From: an uncultured Verrucomicrobia subdivision 3 bacterium | GTDB lineage: Bacteria; Verrucomicrobiota; Verrucomicrobiia; Limisphaerales; UBA11358 | Direction: 5' to 3' | NCBI GenBank assembly: GCA_903870815.1 | Contig: CAIQEI010000032.1 | Span: 1 to 54,286 of the forward strand | DNA: 54,286 nt | In this document: positions 24,258-33,272 of the stretch, piece by piece | Position numbering within the stretch: the stretch's first letter is position 1 | Layout of the letters: each line of letters starts with the position of its first letter | The notes under the pieces: generated by a model | Database searches by the model: none | What the model was told of the DNA's origin: nothing | Seen by the model: the letters and a program-made list of their open reading frames with translations, nothing else | Made by a program: the position numbers and the translations under genes

Positions 24258-25685
24258 ATGAACCGGCTTCTGGCTATATTCTTAGCTTTATCTTTAGCTC
24301 TTTCAGCGGACGGGTATTCCACCCCTCCTATTCAACATAATCCTTGGACGACTAATTCAGCAGCAAATCTACCCGCCCCATCAACTGTACTCACCGCTGG
24401 CCAAATAGCTAGAGTGGATACCAGTTTGTTTGCCAGCAATAACATAAACTTGCAGGCTATGATTAATTCCCTTCCAGCGGCGACAAAAACCCCGCTCCCT
24501 GGAGGTGGTACGATTGAGCTGGGCAAAGGTGTTTTCTATACCTCCTCAGGCAACCTGTTTACCGGCAGTGGCGGTCAGGCGTTACGCATCATCGGCCAAG
24601 GAATCAACCAGACTTATTTGGTGTTCACAAACCCGGGCGACGGTTTAACGGTAAATGGCACTCTTCCCTACAACACGTCGCTTGAATTAAAAGACATCAC
24701 CGTAGCCGCGAGTTACGATACCGCCAATTTCTTGATAGTAAACCACAGCACATCGGTCACGACTTTTAAAGAGGCGTGCTTCGCCTACTGGCCAGCTTTG
24801 TTGTGTCAAAGCCTTCCTTTGAATGTATGTGCCTACGGTAGCGCCGCAGCCACACTGTTGTGTGGTGTTAATTTGGCAGACTCAGAAGGATTGCTTGACA
24901 CCTTTGAGGACTGCTATTTCACCTCGTTAGGTGCGGGTGTAAGGGTGAACAATGACCATTTGCGAATGATAAACTGCCAATTCACGGCCGTCGGGGTCGC
25001 GCAGGACGCAATGTATTTTTATACAGGCGGTTATGGCGGCGCTTTACCGCCAGACCCCAGAGCTGCCAGTTTGCTCACCAACAACTGGGTGACTGTCGGA
25101 ATACCAGACCTTAATGCCAGAGCCTGCATTACGGTGACGGGAGGGTTTGATGATGATGAGTTTTACGGTTGCTACTTTGTATTTTCTCACGCAATTATCC
25201 TGCTTGACCGCTCCCCCATCACTTCGGGTTACATGGGGCATGAGGTCTTCGCCGGTGGGCACATTGAAGGGTTGGTTTATCGCACCATTGTCGCCAGCAA
25301 CACTCCCAATTGTCCCGCAAGTTTATCGGGCGGTACAATTCAGTTCGTTAATTGCGACAATTTTAATTATTCGGCTTATGGCGCGGACGCTGACCAGATT
25401 GCGACTTGGGGTCAAATAACCGGCGGTGGGAAGGTTGCATATTCCACTGCCACCGCACCCAATGTGTTTGAACAAAACAGTAAAAACAATCTGTCATACG
25501 ATTTTTATGCTGGTGGCACTAAAGTGCTGTCGCTATCCAACAACACTGTGGTCATACCAAACCTCGTTGCAAATGAAATCAATATAAATGCTCCTACATC
25601 TTCCCCTCCAGCTTCAATTTCATCTTTTAAGGGTGGTATAACTATCACAAACAACGGCGTGGTTTATCACATTCCGATATATTAA
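24258..25685 (+). CDS. secreted beta-helix-like hypothetical protein
   Basis: 475 residues with a cleavable signal peptide (MNRLLAIFLALSLALSADG). The body is rich in Asn, Thr, Gly and Ser, with short alternating strands (ELGKGVFYTSSGNLFTGSGG, SLELKDITVAAS). This is typical of right-handed parallel beta-helix proteins such as pectate-lyase-like proteins and phage tailspikes. The C-terminus ends in FKGGITITNNGVVYHIPIY, a phrase like those seen in phage fibre ends. Base composition is clearly lower in GC than its neighbours, suggesting transfer. No catalytic residues can be assigned. It stands alone with non-coding gaps on both sides. Confidence 0.6.
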   Translation: MNRLLAIFLALSLALSADGYSTPPIQHNPWTTNSAANLPAPSTVLTAGQIARVDTSLFASNNINLQAMINSLPAATKTPLPGGGTIELGKGVFYTSSGNLFTGSGGQALRIIGQGINQTYLVFTNPGDGLTVNGTLPYNTSLELKDITVAASYDTANFLIVNHSTSVTTFKEACFAYWPALLCQSLPLNVCAYGSAAATLLCGVNLADSEGLLDTFEDCYFTSLGAGVRVNNDHLRMINCQFTAVGVAQDAMYFYTGGYGGALPPDPRAASLLTNNWVTVGIPDLNARACITVTGGFDDDEFYGCYFVFSHAIILLDRSPITSGYMGHEVFAGGHIEGLVYRTIVASNTPNCPASLSGGTIQFVNCDNFNYSAYGADADQIATWGQITGGGKVAYSTATAPNVFEQNSKNNLSYDFYAGGTKVLSLSNNTVVIPNLVANEININAPTSSPPASISSFKGGITITNNGVVYHIPIY

Positions 25686-26095
25686 ATGCCACACTTCCCC
25701 ACAATCCTTCCGCATTTAGCTTTCTGCTGGTGGCAATAATGGTGCTGGCTATGGGACTGCGGATGAATCTTGATTGTGAGAATGCGAATGGTTAGCATTG
25801 GCGCATCTTCGAACTGACTGCATTTCTGTTCTTAACTACCGACGGTCTCAAGAAATTCTTGCCGTAAAGGGTCCGTCAATGCACTCACTTCATGCCTGCC
25901 AAAGCAACCTCGTCCTCTTTCCAGTTCTGCCAAGTCGGGTTACCGAAACTGCTTAGCATGTGCGAATCGTAAATGCAGGTTTCCAAACGAGCTTGAAATT
26001 TGAAGACTAGAGGCGAATAATTGCCCAGAGAATCCGATTTATCGCCTTCCAACTCTGCGTCTCTGCGTTTGATGCCGTGTCTGCTTGAATGCCGG
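25686..26095. other. non-coding stretch
   Basis: 410 bp with no gene recognised, AT-richer like the upstream gene. A short reading overlapping the preceding stop (SAFSFLLVAIMVLAMGL) is hydrophobic but has no start codon. It separates the beta-helix-like gene from the end of the respiratory operon (convergent), so it should contain terminators for both; no clear hairpin was found. Confidence 0.4.
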
Positions 26096-26701
26096 CTATT
26101 CCGGCATTTTCAGCAACTGCAGCCCGCTCATCGGCTGTGGGCTCGCGCCGAGACCGGCCCTTACTTTTTTAACATCGTCGCCTGTCACCGGGCCGGCGTT
26201 GTTGCCCCAACTGCTTCGGATGTAGGTCAGCGTGGCGGCCAGATCTTCATCCGGCAACGCTGCCCCCATCGCGGCCATCGCCAGTCCCCAGTCCTGGCCT
26301 TTGACCCGGATAGGCCCGTTGAGGCCAGCCAGCGGTATGTGGATCAGCCGGTTGACGCCCGCGCAATTAACCATTTCTGACCCCGCCAGCGGCGGTGCCT
26401 GCCCGGGTTTGCCCAAACCATCGGTCCCGTGGCAGATGCCGCAAACGGCTTCGTAAGTCCTCTTTCCGCGCGCCAGCGCCGCCGCCGCCCCGGACTGCGG
26501 CTGGTAGGCGTCCAATTTTTCCGCGCTATAATAGGGCGAATAAACCTTGGCGTTGAACCAGCCGCCGTGCAGGTCGAAATAATAGCCGCCGAGAAAAAGC
26601 AGCAGGAGCGTGGTGACGATGATCCACATCGGCGCGGCCGAACGCGTGGCGGTCGGTTCACCGGTAGTCGGGAGGGAACAGGCTTTGGTTTCGTCGCTCA
26701 T
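26096..26701 (-). CDS. membrane-anchored monoheme cytochrome c
   Basis: 201 residues. One N-terminal transmembrane anchor (about 25-42), then a class I cytochrome c domain with the heme motif CGICH at residues 87-91 and a likely Met ligand in the AMAAMGAALPDEDL segment. It faces the periplasm and probably receives electrons from ACIII or CcoO. Last gene of the ten-gene operon, 3 bp after the ccoO stop. It could play the part of CcoP but carries only one heme. Confidence 0.9.
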   Translation of the reverse strand: MSDETKACSLPTTGEPTATRSAAPMWIIVTTLLLLFLGGYYFDLHGGWFNAKVYSPYYSAEKLDAYQPQSGAAAALARGKRTYEAVCGICHGTDGLGKPGQAPPLAGSEMVNCAGVNRLIHIPLAGLNGPIRVKGQDWGLAMAAMGAALPDEDLAATLTYIRSSWGNNAGPVTGDDVKKVRAGLGASPQPMSGLQLLKMPE

Positions 26702-26704
26702 CGC

Positions 26705-27589
26705 TTATTTCGTGGCCGCGAGCGGGGTGAACGGCGCTTCGTAAAGCGGCACGTTGGCCTTGAGGCTCAATAGATAGGCGGCAAGTTCCTTCGCCTCCGG
26801 CTTCGGCACCACTTCGTAGCCGGCTTCGGCGGCAAATTCCTTGGGCAGCGTCAAAGCCTCGGGCGAGGCTTCACCGTTGATCTTCGGGCGGACTTCAAAG
26901 AGAAACTTGAAGGACGGCATGGTCGACCCCGGCGTGATGGATTTCGGCGCGTAAAGATGCTGCAACTGCCAGCGGGCATCTGGCGCGCGGACGCCGATGT
27001 TCGCGAGGTCAGGTCCCGCGCGCAGGCTGCCGAGCTGAACCGGCTGGTCGTAAAGATAATCCGCTGCGACGCTCAGGCGCGAACCCCAGCCGCGCGTGAT
27101 ATCCGGGCCAGTGGCGACGATCCGCGTCTCGGAATTGACGCCGGCGGCCTTAAGGCGGTCGCCCATCTCCGAGGCGATGTCCTTGTCGGTGCAAACCAGC
27201 AGCGCCTTGGGCACTCCTCCGTTCCAGCCCTTGAGATTGTCGCTCATGGCGTTGGTGTAATCTGCCAGTTCCGGCAGCACAAACAGCGATTTGGCGAAAG
27301 CCGTGAATTCATCCGGCTTGTGCGTGCCCAGGTCGGTCAAGGTGACTTCAAAGGCCGCCCCGTCCTGGCGGACCTGTTCCGTGTGGCACGCGGCGCAGCC
27401 ATAGGCCCGATACACCTGCAAGCCGAGCGTGGCGGCGCCGGTGCGCTGCAGCGGCCAGTTGTCGGTGGATTGCAGAACCACGGTCTGCTTTGCGCCGCCG
27501 AGCTGCAGCGTGGGCGCGAGCACAAATCCGCACCACGAAGCGCCGAGCGCTACCAGGGTGGCGATAAAGATTGAGATGCCGCTTTTCAT
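26705..27589 (-). CDS. ccoO: CcoO-like monoheme cytochrome c subunit with insertion
   Basis: 294 residues. One N-terminal transmembrane segment (about 5-27), heme motif CAACH at residues 65-69, then the typical CcoO block LSVAADYLYDQPVQLGSLRAGPDLA (about 172-196) and the axial Met224 in GSTMPSF. Between the heme motif and that block lie about 95 residues instead of the short linker of ordinary CcoO. They include a stretch (PKALLVCTDKDIASEMGDRL) that does not look like CcoO. The start overlaps the CcoN-like stop by 4 bp. CcoO normally passes electrons to CcoN, but the CcoN homologue here lacks heme ligands, so the role must differ. Confidence 0.85.
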   Translation of the reverse strand: MKSGISIFIATLVALGASWCGFVLAPTLQLGGAKQTVVLQSTDNWPLQRTGAATLGLQVYRAYGCAACHTEQVRQDGAAFEVTLTDLGTHKPDEFTAFAKSLFVLPELADYTNAMSDNLKGWNGGVPKALLVCTDKDIASEMGDRLKAAGVNSETRIVATGPDITRGWGSRLSVAADYLYDQPVQLGSLRAGPDLANIGVRAPDARWQLQHLYAPKSITPGSTMPSFKFLFEVRPKINGEASPEALTLPKEFAAEAGYEVVPKPEAKELAAYLLSLKANVPLYEAPFTPLAATK

Positions 27590-29049
27590 GATTTCACCTC
27601 CCCTGCTCCGCTCCGGAGTGTCACCGGGGCCGTCTCAAGCGGCGACTTGATATAGGCAATGACCGTCTTGGCCAGACCGAGCTTCCACTGAATGGTCATG
27701 ATCAGTATGTTCGCGGCGAACAGCAGCGCGCCGAGCAGGATCAATAGCTGGCCGGTGGTGCTGATGCGCAGAAATTTCAAGGCCGCGGAATTGACCTCGG
27801 CGAAGGGAACCGTAGCATCCGCTAGCTTCCCGCCTTGCGCCATGCCGGCGAGCACCAGCGGCACGACCAGCAGCAGCACGCCGGCGGTGCCCAGCCAGGA
27901 ATGCAGCCGTACGGCTTTTGGCAGCGGCAGCGGCTTGCCCATCACCGCCGGCAGCAGCTCATAAACCGCGCCGAACAGGATCATCGCCGTGAACCCGAGC
28001 AGTTGCAGTTGCGTCTGGGCGGTGCCGAACCAGGTGAACTCCAGGATGCGGCTGTATTGCGGACACGCGGCCGAGACGTAAAGAACGCCCGAAATGATGA
28101 AGCACAGCACGCCAAACCTGATGAAGCAGAATGGCCCGCCTTTGCATGCAACGCCGGCCCCGCAAACTGTCTTCCAGGTGACGATCGTGATCGCCAGCAA
28201 TGGCAACAGCGTCAGCGCCGCCGCTACGCTGCTCAACACCGGCAGCCACGCCGGCACCGGCGCGCTTTGCGGTATTCCGCACCAGGTGCCGAAGAAAATA
28301 AGCGTGAGAAAGGCGAACAGCACGTAACCCGAATTGGCGAGCGGCCGGCCGGCGATTTTCGGCAGGAAGTAAAATGCGGTTCCGATGCCCATCAGCGCCA
28401 GCCACACAAAGACCAGGTTGTTCGCAAACCACCAGGCGATGATCGGCTGCACCACGCCGCGCGGCACTTGATTGGAATTCAAAAAAAGATTGGCCGTCGA
28501 ATAGATCCACGGGAACCAGAGCAACGCCGCCAGCAGGAACCAGTGCGAGGGATACAGCGGGTTTTCCTTGCGCCAGCCAAACGTGGCCGCCGCCGAAACC
28601 GCGATCAGCAGGAACGCCGCGAAGAGGAGTACCGCCGCCGCCCGCGGATATTCCAGCCAGGTGTGACCGGTGCTATCGCCCAGCAGAATGCCGGCCGTGC
28701 CCACGAAGACGCCGAGATGCCAGAGGTTCGCCGCGACCACCGGTACGAGCGGCAGCGCGAGCGGTGACCGGCTCAACCGCGCAAATATCCACAGTGCCAC
28801 GCCCAGCGCCGCCGGGATGCAGAATCCGTAGAGCACGGCGTCATTCGCCGCCGGTGCCACGCGGCCGTAGGTGAACAGCGGACAGCCGCCCAGAAAATCC
28901 GGCGCGTGAAATTTGATGCCGGCGATGAGGCCGAGCCCCAGCCCGACCACCAGCCAGACCGCCGCGCCGCCAAACAGCGCCAGCAGCGGCACGCGCAACG
29001 AGGCTTCAAGTTCGTTCGGGCGGGAAGTTGTGTTCTCGGTCGGGTTCAT
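27586..29049 (-). CDS. CcoN-like (cbb3 oxidase subunit I) protein lacking metal ligands
   Basis: 487 residues, about twelve transmembrane helices. The overall CcoN pattern is clear: GRVAPAANDAVLYGF (residues 62-76) aligns with the helix-II block that normally reads PLHTNAV, WWFANN (206-211) with WWYGHN, and FLPKIAGRPL with FVPKQAERPV. The residues that should bind cofactors are changed. The helix-II His is Ala68, CuB His is Asn210, the adjacent HisHis pair is Gln261/Ser262, the cross-linked Tyr position is Gly254, and the two His before the AGALGW segment are Gln345 and Gln347. The fold is retained but heme b, heme b3 and CuB cannot bind in the usual way. It overlaps both neighbours by 4 bp, so it is expressed with them. 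I infer a structural rather than catalytic role. Confidence 0.8.
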   Translation of the reverse strand: MNPTENTTSRPNELEASLRVPLLALFGGAAVWLVVGLGLGLIAGIKFHAPDFLGGCPLFTYGRVAPAANDAVLYGFCIPAALGVALWIFARLSRSPLALPLVPVVAANLWHLGVFVGTAGILLGDSTGHTWLEYPRAAAVLLFAAFLLIAVSAAATFGWRKENPLYPSHWFLLAALLWFPWIYSTANLFLNSNQVPRGVVQPIIAWWFANNLVFVWLALMGIGTAFYFLPKIAGRPLANSGYVLFAFLTLIFFGTWCGIPQSAPVPAWLPVLSSVAAALTLLPLLAITIVTWKTVCGAGVACKGGPFCFIRFGVLCFIISGVLYVSAACPQYSRILEFTWFGTAQTQLQLLGFTAMILFGAVYELLPAVMGKPLPLPKAVRLHSWLGTAGVLLLVVPLVLAGMAQGGKLADATVPFAEVNSAALKFLRISTTGQLLILLGALLFAANILIMTIQWKLGLAKTVIAYIKSPLETAPVTLRSGAGEVKS

Positions 29050-29399
29050 TCGAAAGATTCGGCCTTCACCGGCGCCAGCGATTTCTCCACGCGCTCATTT
29101 AAGTCGGCGCGCGCGGCGGCGGGATTCCGCCCTCTCTGCGCCGCCAGTTGCATCGCGGTTTCGATCGGCAGCCGCACGATGCCGCGCTGGGCGTCAATGA
29201 TCGCCGGCCGGTTCAGGCAATTTTCCTCCTCCGCGAGGATTTCAGCCAGCGCCTTGGTGCGCGCGGCGGCGGGATCGGCGTCAATGGCTGGAACGGGCAA
29301 GGTCAGCTTCACGGCGACGGTCACCGCGGCGAACAGCACGCTGGCAATGAGCAGCCCGATCGCTGCCCCGGACGCGCGGTTGATGGTTTGATAATTCAT
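29046..29399 (-). CDS. single-span membrane protein of the ACIII operon
   Basis: 117 residues. One transmembrane helix (about 13-33), then a periplasmic region rich in Ala, Glu and Arg with a motif RGIVRLPIETAMQLAAQRG at about 72-90. The LPIETAM type of motif resembles short segments in oxidase- or ACIII-associated proteins, but I do not recognise a named family. It overlaps actF by 4 bp upstream and the CcoN-like gene by 4 bp downstream, so it is almost certainly part of the complex. Possible role: assembly or bridging. Confidence 0.75.
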   Translation of the reverse strand: MNYQTINRASGAAIGLLIASVLFAAVTVAVKLTLPVPAIDADPAAARTKALAEILAEEENCLNRPAIIDAQRGIVRLPIETAMQLAAQRGRNPAAARADLNERVEKSLAPVKAESFE

Positions 29400-30646
29400 C
29401 GGGCACCTCCGGCGTTGGCTTCTGTCAGGTCGCGCACGGTGTTTTGACTCACGCCCATCGCTTCCAGCAGGCGCGGGTCGCGCTGCGGATACGGCGGATG
29501 CGCGTTGAACTTCTTCAGAAAAACCTTTGCCAGCAGTCCGCCCATGAACATCAGGCAGCCGATGGGCAGCCAGACCCACTTGAAATGATAGCCATAGGGA
29601 TGCAGCGCCGGGAAAATGTTGAAGCCCAGGTCCAGCGCGTGCATCAGCCCGATCCACAGGCAGACGGGTATGATGACCTTGAAATTCATCTTCACTTTCT
29701 CCGGCAGCAGCACGAAGAACGGGATGAAGAAATGGCCGAAAATCAAAACCAGGCTCAAGCCCCACCAGTTGCCGCGTTCCCGGATGAGATACCAGAAGGT
29801 CTCCTCCGGCATGTTGGCGTTCCATACCACAAAGTATTGGGCGAACTCTGTGTAAGCAGAGAACAGCGTGAACCCGAGCAGCAGCACGCCGAGGAAATAA
29901 AAATAGTTCCGCTTCATGACCGGCGCGATGATGCGCTGGCGAACCAAAACCGCCGCGATGACGTAGACCGTGGCCAGTCCGATCCACGCGCAATCGGAGA
30001 AGAAATAAACGCCGTAGATGCAGGAAAACCACTGGTAAGACGTCGCGTTCATCCACAATACGCCGGAATACGTCAGCGTCAGCGCATACGCCACGATCCC
30101 CCAGCCGGAATAGAACCGCAGCTTGCGCGTGCAGTCAGCCGCTCCGGTTTCATCCTGTTTCAGCGACCAGCGGCTCAACTGTGATGAGAGCAGCCACCAG
30201 ATCCCGAAGAATAGCGCCGAGGCTGCCCAGAAACCGGCGGTGGTGAACACCGGCAGCTTGGCCGCCACTAGATTGTTCGTGGCGGAATCCAGCGTCATCC
30301 ACTGGTAAATCTTCGGCCCGAGCAGGCCGATCGGCAAGAACAAAATGGCCAACCACGGGAACAATAACGTCGCAAGGTGCTCGCAAAACCGGCGGATACC
30401 GACCGACCAGCCGGCGTCCGTCAGATGATGCACCATCACCAGAAACAACGCGCCCAGGGCGAGGCTGTAATAGAACATGAACGCCAGCAGCCAGGAAAAA
30501 CCGAATTCATGCAGGTCGTTCCGCTGGTAACTCAGCGCCGCGCCGATGGCGCACAAAATGCCACCGACGACCATCAGGCGGGCCGGCAGCTTCCGCCAGC
30601 GGGACAGGTCCAGCGGCGGCGGCAGATGAGTGGTGTCGTGACTCAT
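29396..30646 (-). CDS. actF: alternative complex III subunit ActF
   Basis: Integral membrane quinol:cytochrome c oxidoreductase subunit of about 416 residues, with roughly ten transmembrane helices. The N-terminal PARLMVVGGILCAIGAALSY and the YYSLALGALFLVMVHHLTDAGWSV block are typical of ActF/NrfD-related proteins. In ACIII, ActF pairs with ActC as the second NrfD-like membrane subunit. A short basic C-terminal tail follows. It overlaps the 117-residue gene by 4 bp and lies 1 bp from actE. Confidence 0.92.
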   Translation of the reverse strand: MSHDTTHLPPPLDLSRWRKLPARLMVVGGILCAIGAALSYQRNDLHEFGFSWLLAFMFYYSLALGALFLVMVHHLTDAGWSVGIRRFCEHLATLLFPWLAILFLPIGLLGPKIYQWMTLDSATNNLVAAKLPVFTTAGFWAASALFFGIWWLLSSQLSRWSLKQDETGAADCTRKLRFYSGWGIVAYALTLTYSGVLWMNATSYQWFSCIYGVYFFSDCAWIGLATVYVIAAVLVRQRIIAPVMKRNYFYFLGVLLLGFTLFSAYTEFAQYFVVWNANMPEETFWYLIRERGNWWGLSLVLIFGHFFIPFFVLLPEKVKMNFKVIIPVCLWIGLMHALDLGFNIFPALHPYGYHFKWVWLPIGCLMFMGGLLAKVFLKKFNAHPPYPQRDPRLLEAMGVSQNTVRDLTEANAGGAR

Positions 30647-30647
30647 A

Positions 30648-31301
30648 TTATTTCAGGGCGGCGGACTGCTCCGCCGTCAAATCGTTGGTCGTTCCCAGCC
30701 AGCTTAATTGCAGCGCGCGCAGATAGGCGATCACCGCCCAGCGGTCCTCCGTCGGCAGCAGCGGGCCGGCGGCGCCCATCAGGCCCTTGCCGTAGCTGAC
30801 CGTGTTGAAGATCTCGCCGTCCGTCATCTCGACGATGCGCTGGTCGTGCAGGTTCGCCACCGCCGCCATGACGCCGATTTTCTTCGTGATGCCGTTGCCG
30901 TTGCCCAGCCGTCCGTGGCATGGCGCGCAATAAATATCAAACCGTTCGCGTCCGCGCTGGAGCAACGCTTCGTTCACGGCCAGCGGGTTCGTCTCAATAA
31001 AGTTGGTCATGCCGGCAACCCGGCCCGTGTTCACCGGCGAATCTTCAAAGCGGTAAACGCTGCCATTCGCCGTCTCGATCGGCTGGCTGCGCGCTACTGT
31101 GCCGGCGGGGGGCAACTGTGAGCTGAGGCCGTTCGTGAAAAAACGGAACGGCTCCTGCGGCCGCAATTTCGCCTGGCGGTCCATGTCGGGAAACAGCTCA
31201 AACGGCGGCTGGCGCATCATCCGGCCCTGCAAACCGAGCATCCCGAACAACGCCGCGCCGATGGCTGCGCCAATCAATAAAATGGAGACGTAATAGCGCA
31301 T
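30648..31301 (-). CDS. actE: alternative complex III subunit ActE, monoheme cytochrome c
   Basis: 217 residues. One N-terminal hydrophobic anchor (about 5-24) and a cytochrome c domain with CAPCH at about residues 125-129, then GRLGNGNGI. The axial Met is probably in the later YGKGLMGAAGPLL segment. In ACIII it carries electrons out of the complex. The ATG at 31301 is chosen over a longer reading from 31376, because it overlaps the actD stop in a TAATG arrangement and begins a normal signal-anchor (MRYYVSILLIG). Confidence 0.92.
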   Translation of the reverse strand: MRYYVSILLIGAAIGAALFGMLGLQGRMMRQPPFELFPDMDRQAKLRPQEPFRFFTNGLSSQLPPAGTVARSQPIETANGSVYRFEDSPVNTGRVAGMTNFIETNPLAVNEALLQRGRERFDIYCAPCHGRLGNGNGITKKIGVMAAVANLHDQRIVEMTDGEIFNTVSYGKGLMGAAGPLLPTEDRWAVIAYLRALQLSWLGTTNDLTAEQSAALK

Positions 31302-31840
31302 TAGTCGTGGTCCTCCACCAGGGCGACGTGTGCGCCGCCGATCCCTTCCAGCAATTTCCGGGTCTCCGTGGCGCAAAACTTTTCATCCTGCGCGCCGATG
31401 ACCAGTATGAACTTGTCGCGCGAGACGAGGTCAAACCGCTTGTGGTCCAAGAGCGGATGATGCAGGCGCGGGAGCTGGTTGAGGCCGAGCATTCCCACGA
31501 GCGCGCCGATCGCCCCGCCCATTATGAGCATGATGTAGGACGGCACAAACGTCATCGGCACGCTGAACATCGGCTTGCCGCCCACGATGAGCGGATAATC
31601 AAACGCGTTCGTGAACCAGAGCAGGCCGACCACCGAGGCAAAAGCGCCCGCGCCCATCGCGAGCGAGACCCAGCCCACCAGCGAATTGCCCAGTTGCATC
31701 ACCTGGTCCATGCCGTGAACCGGGAACGGCGTGAATGCGTCCCAGCGGCGGTACCCGGCGTCGCGGACTTTTTTCGCCGCGCGCAAAATGGCCGCGGGCG
31801 AATCAAATTCCGCGCTGATCCCGTAAAGCTTTTCACTCAT
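31301..31840 (-). CDS. actD: alternative complex III subunit ActD (DUF3341)
   Basis: 179 residues, matching DUF3341. The N-terminal soluble part (KLYGISAEFDSPAAILRAAKKVRDAGYRRWDAFTPFPVHGMD) is diagnostic, followed by two transmembrane helices (about 56-76 and 98-120) and a C-terminal soluble domain that ends in HVALVEDHD. In the known complex it is a small structural subunit on the cytoplasmic side. It overlaps actC by 8 bp. Confidence 0.94.
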   Translation of the reverse strand: MSEKLYGISAEFDSPAAILRAAKKVRDAGYRRWDAFTPFPVHGMDQVMQLGNSLVGWVSLAMGAGAFASVVGLLWFTNAFDYPLIVGGKPMFSVPMTFVPSYIMLIMGGAIGALVGMLGLNQLPRLHHPLLDHKRFDLVSRDKFILVIGAQDEKFCATETRKLLEGIGGAHVALVEDHD

Positions 31841-33272
31841 GGCCGGCCCCCTTTGTTGCGCCGCCCAGCGGATGATGCGGGTCGGCTTCGGGCATGACCC
31901 CCTTCACTTCGGAGATGGCGATGACCGGCAGGAATTTCACGAACAGCAGATAGAGCATGAAAAACGCACCCAGCGTGCCGACGTATAGGCCGATGTCCCA
32001 GATCGTCGGCATGTATTTTCCCCAGTTCGCCGGCAGAAAATCCTGGTACAGCGAGCCGACCACGATCACAAAGCGTTCGCTCCACATGCCGATGTTGATC
32101 AGCAGGCCGATCACAAAGAGCGCCCACAGATTGGACCGGATTTTTTTGAACCAGAGCAGTTGCGTCACGCAGACGTTGATGCCGATCAAAATCCAGCCCA
32201 TCACCATGTAGGTATGCCCGAAGAGCCGGTGCCCGAACACCCAGCGTTCATACGGGTCGCCGCTGTACCAGGCGATGAAAAACTCCATCATGTAGATGTA
32301 GTCAATGATCAGGCCGCTGACCAAAGCCAGCTTCGCCACCGTGGCGATGTGGCTTTTGGTGATGATGTTTTCGAGGTTACACAGCTTGCGCAGCGGAATC
32401 AGCAGCACCAGCATCATGCCGAAGCCGCAGAACACCGCGCCGATGACGAAGTAGAGCGGGAATATCGTCGCGTGCCAGCCCGCAATCTGCGCGGTGCAGA
32501 AGTCGAGACCGACGATGGAACTCACCGTGAACACCAGCAGCGTGCACAGGCCGCACAGCACCACGTAGGCCTTTTCATAGTTATGCCACTGCCGCGCCGA
32601 ACCCGTCCAGCCCATCGCAAGAAAAGTGAAAATGGTTTTGCGGATGCGCGTGGTCGAGCGGTCGCGCAGGACGGCAAAATCCGGAATCATCCCCATGAAC
32701 CAAAACAGAGACGAGACCACGAGATAAGTGTTCACTGCAAACACGTCCCACATCAGCGGCGATTTGAATTGCGGCCATAGGCCGTTTGAATTCGGCACCG
32801 GAAACATGAACCAGTCGAACCAGGCGCGGCCGACGTGAATGGCCGGATACAATCCCGCCATCATCACGGAAAAAACCGTCATCGCCTCGGCCATGCGGCC
32901 GATGGTGGTGCGCCAGTGCTGTTTGGTCAGAAATAGCAGCGCCGAGATCAGCGTGCCCGCGTGCGCGACGCCAACCCACCAGATGAAGTTGACGATATCC
33001 AGGCCCCACATCACTGGATGGTTATTTCCCCAGACGCCGACGCCTGTGAACACCTGATAAAACAGACAGACCGGGAAAATGACCGTGGCCGCAAAGGCCG
33101 CCGGCAGAAATACAATCCACCACCAGAGCGGCGTCTTCGCCTCGGCAAACGCGGACAACTTGTCCGTCAGCCAGCCAAGTCCCTGGTTGCCTTCAACCAC
33201 GGGTGCGCGACCCAGCTCCGCCGGCGGCGCGAGCCGTTTCAATTCTTCAAGATTGGTCACGGAGTCAGCCAT
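31833..33272 (-). CDS. actC: alternative complex III subunit ActC (NrfD-like)
   Basis: 479 residues with about ten transmembrane helices. The NrfD/PsrC-type pattern is clear: [32 protein letters not shown] around residue 85, and [16 protein letters not shown]. It binds quinol and transfers electrons to the iron-sulfur clusters of ActB. The C-terminal His/Pro-rich tail is cytoplasmic. It follows actB with a TAATG overlap, so the genes are coupled. Confidence 0.95.
   Translation of the reverse strand: MADSVTNLEELKRLAPPAELGRAPVVEGNQGLGWLTDKLSAFAEAKTPLWWWIVFLPAAFAATVIFPVCLFYQVFTGVGVWGNNHPVMWGLDIVNFIWWVGVAHAGTLISALLFLTKQHWRTTIGRMAEAMTVFSVMMAGLYPAIHVGRAWFDWFMFPVPNSNGLWPQFKSPLMWDVFAVNTYLVVSSLFWFMGMIPDFAVLRDRSTTRIRKTIFTFLAMGWTGSARQWHNYEKAYVVLCGLCTLLVFTVSSIVGLDFCTAQIAGWHATIFPLYFVIGAVFCGFGMMLVLLIPLRKLCNLENIITKSHIATVAKLALVSGLIIDYIYMMEFFIAWYSGDPYERWVFGHRLFGHTYMVMGWILIGINVCVTQLLWFKKIRSNLWALFVIGLLINIGMWSERFVIVVGSLYQDFLPANWGKYMPTIWDIGLYVGTLGAFFMLYLLFVKFLPVIAISEVKGVMPEADPHHPLGGATKGAGHE

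Noticed and set aside
25686..25795. Short hydrophobic peptide (SAFSFLLVAIMVLAMGL) after the beta-helix-like gene
   Set aside because: No start codon in the frame and no upstream signals; possibly holin-like by chance.
27586..29049. Annotation as an active cbb3 oxidase catalytic subunit
   Set aside because: All heme and CuB ligand positions are substituted in my alignment by eye, so only the fold is claimed.
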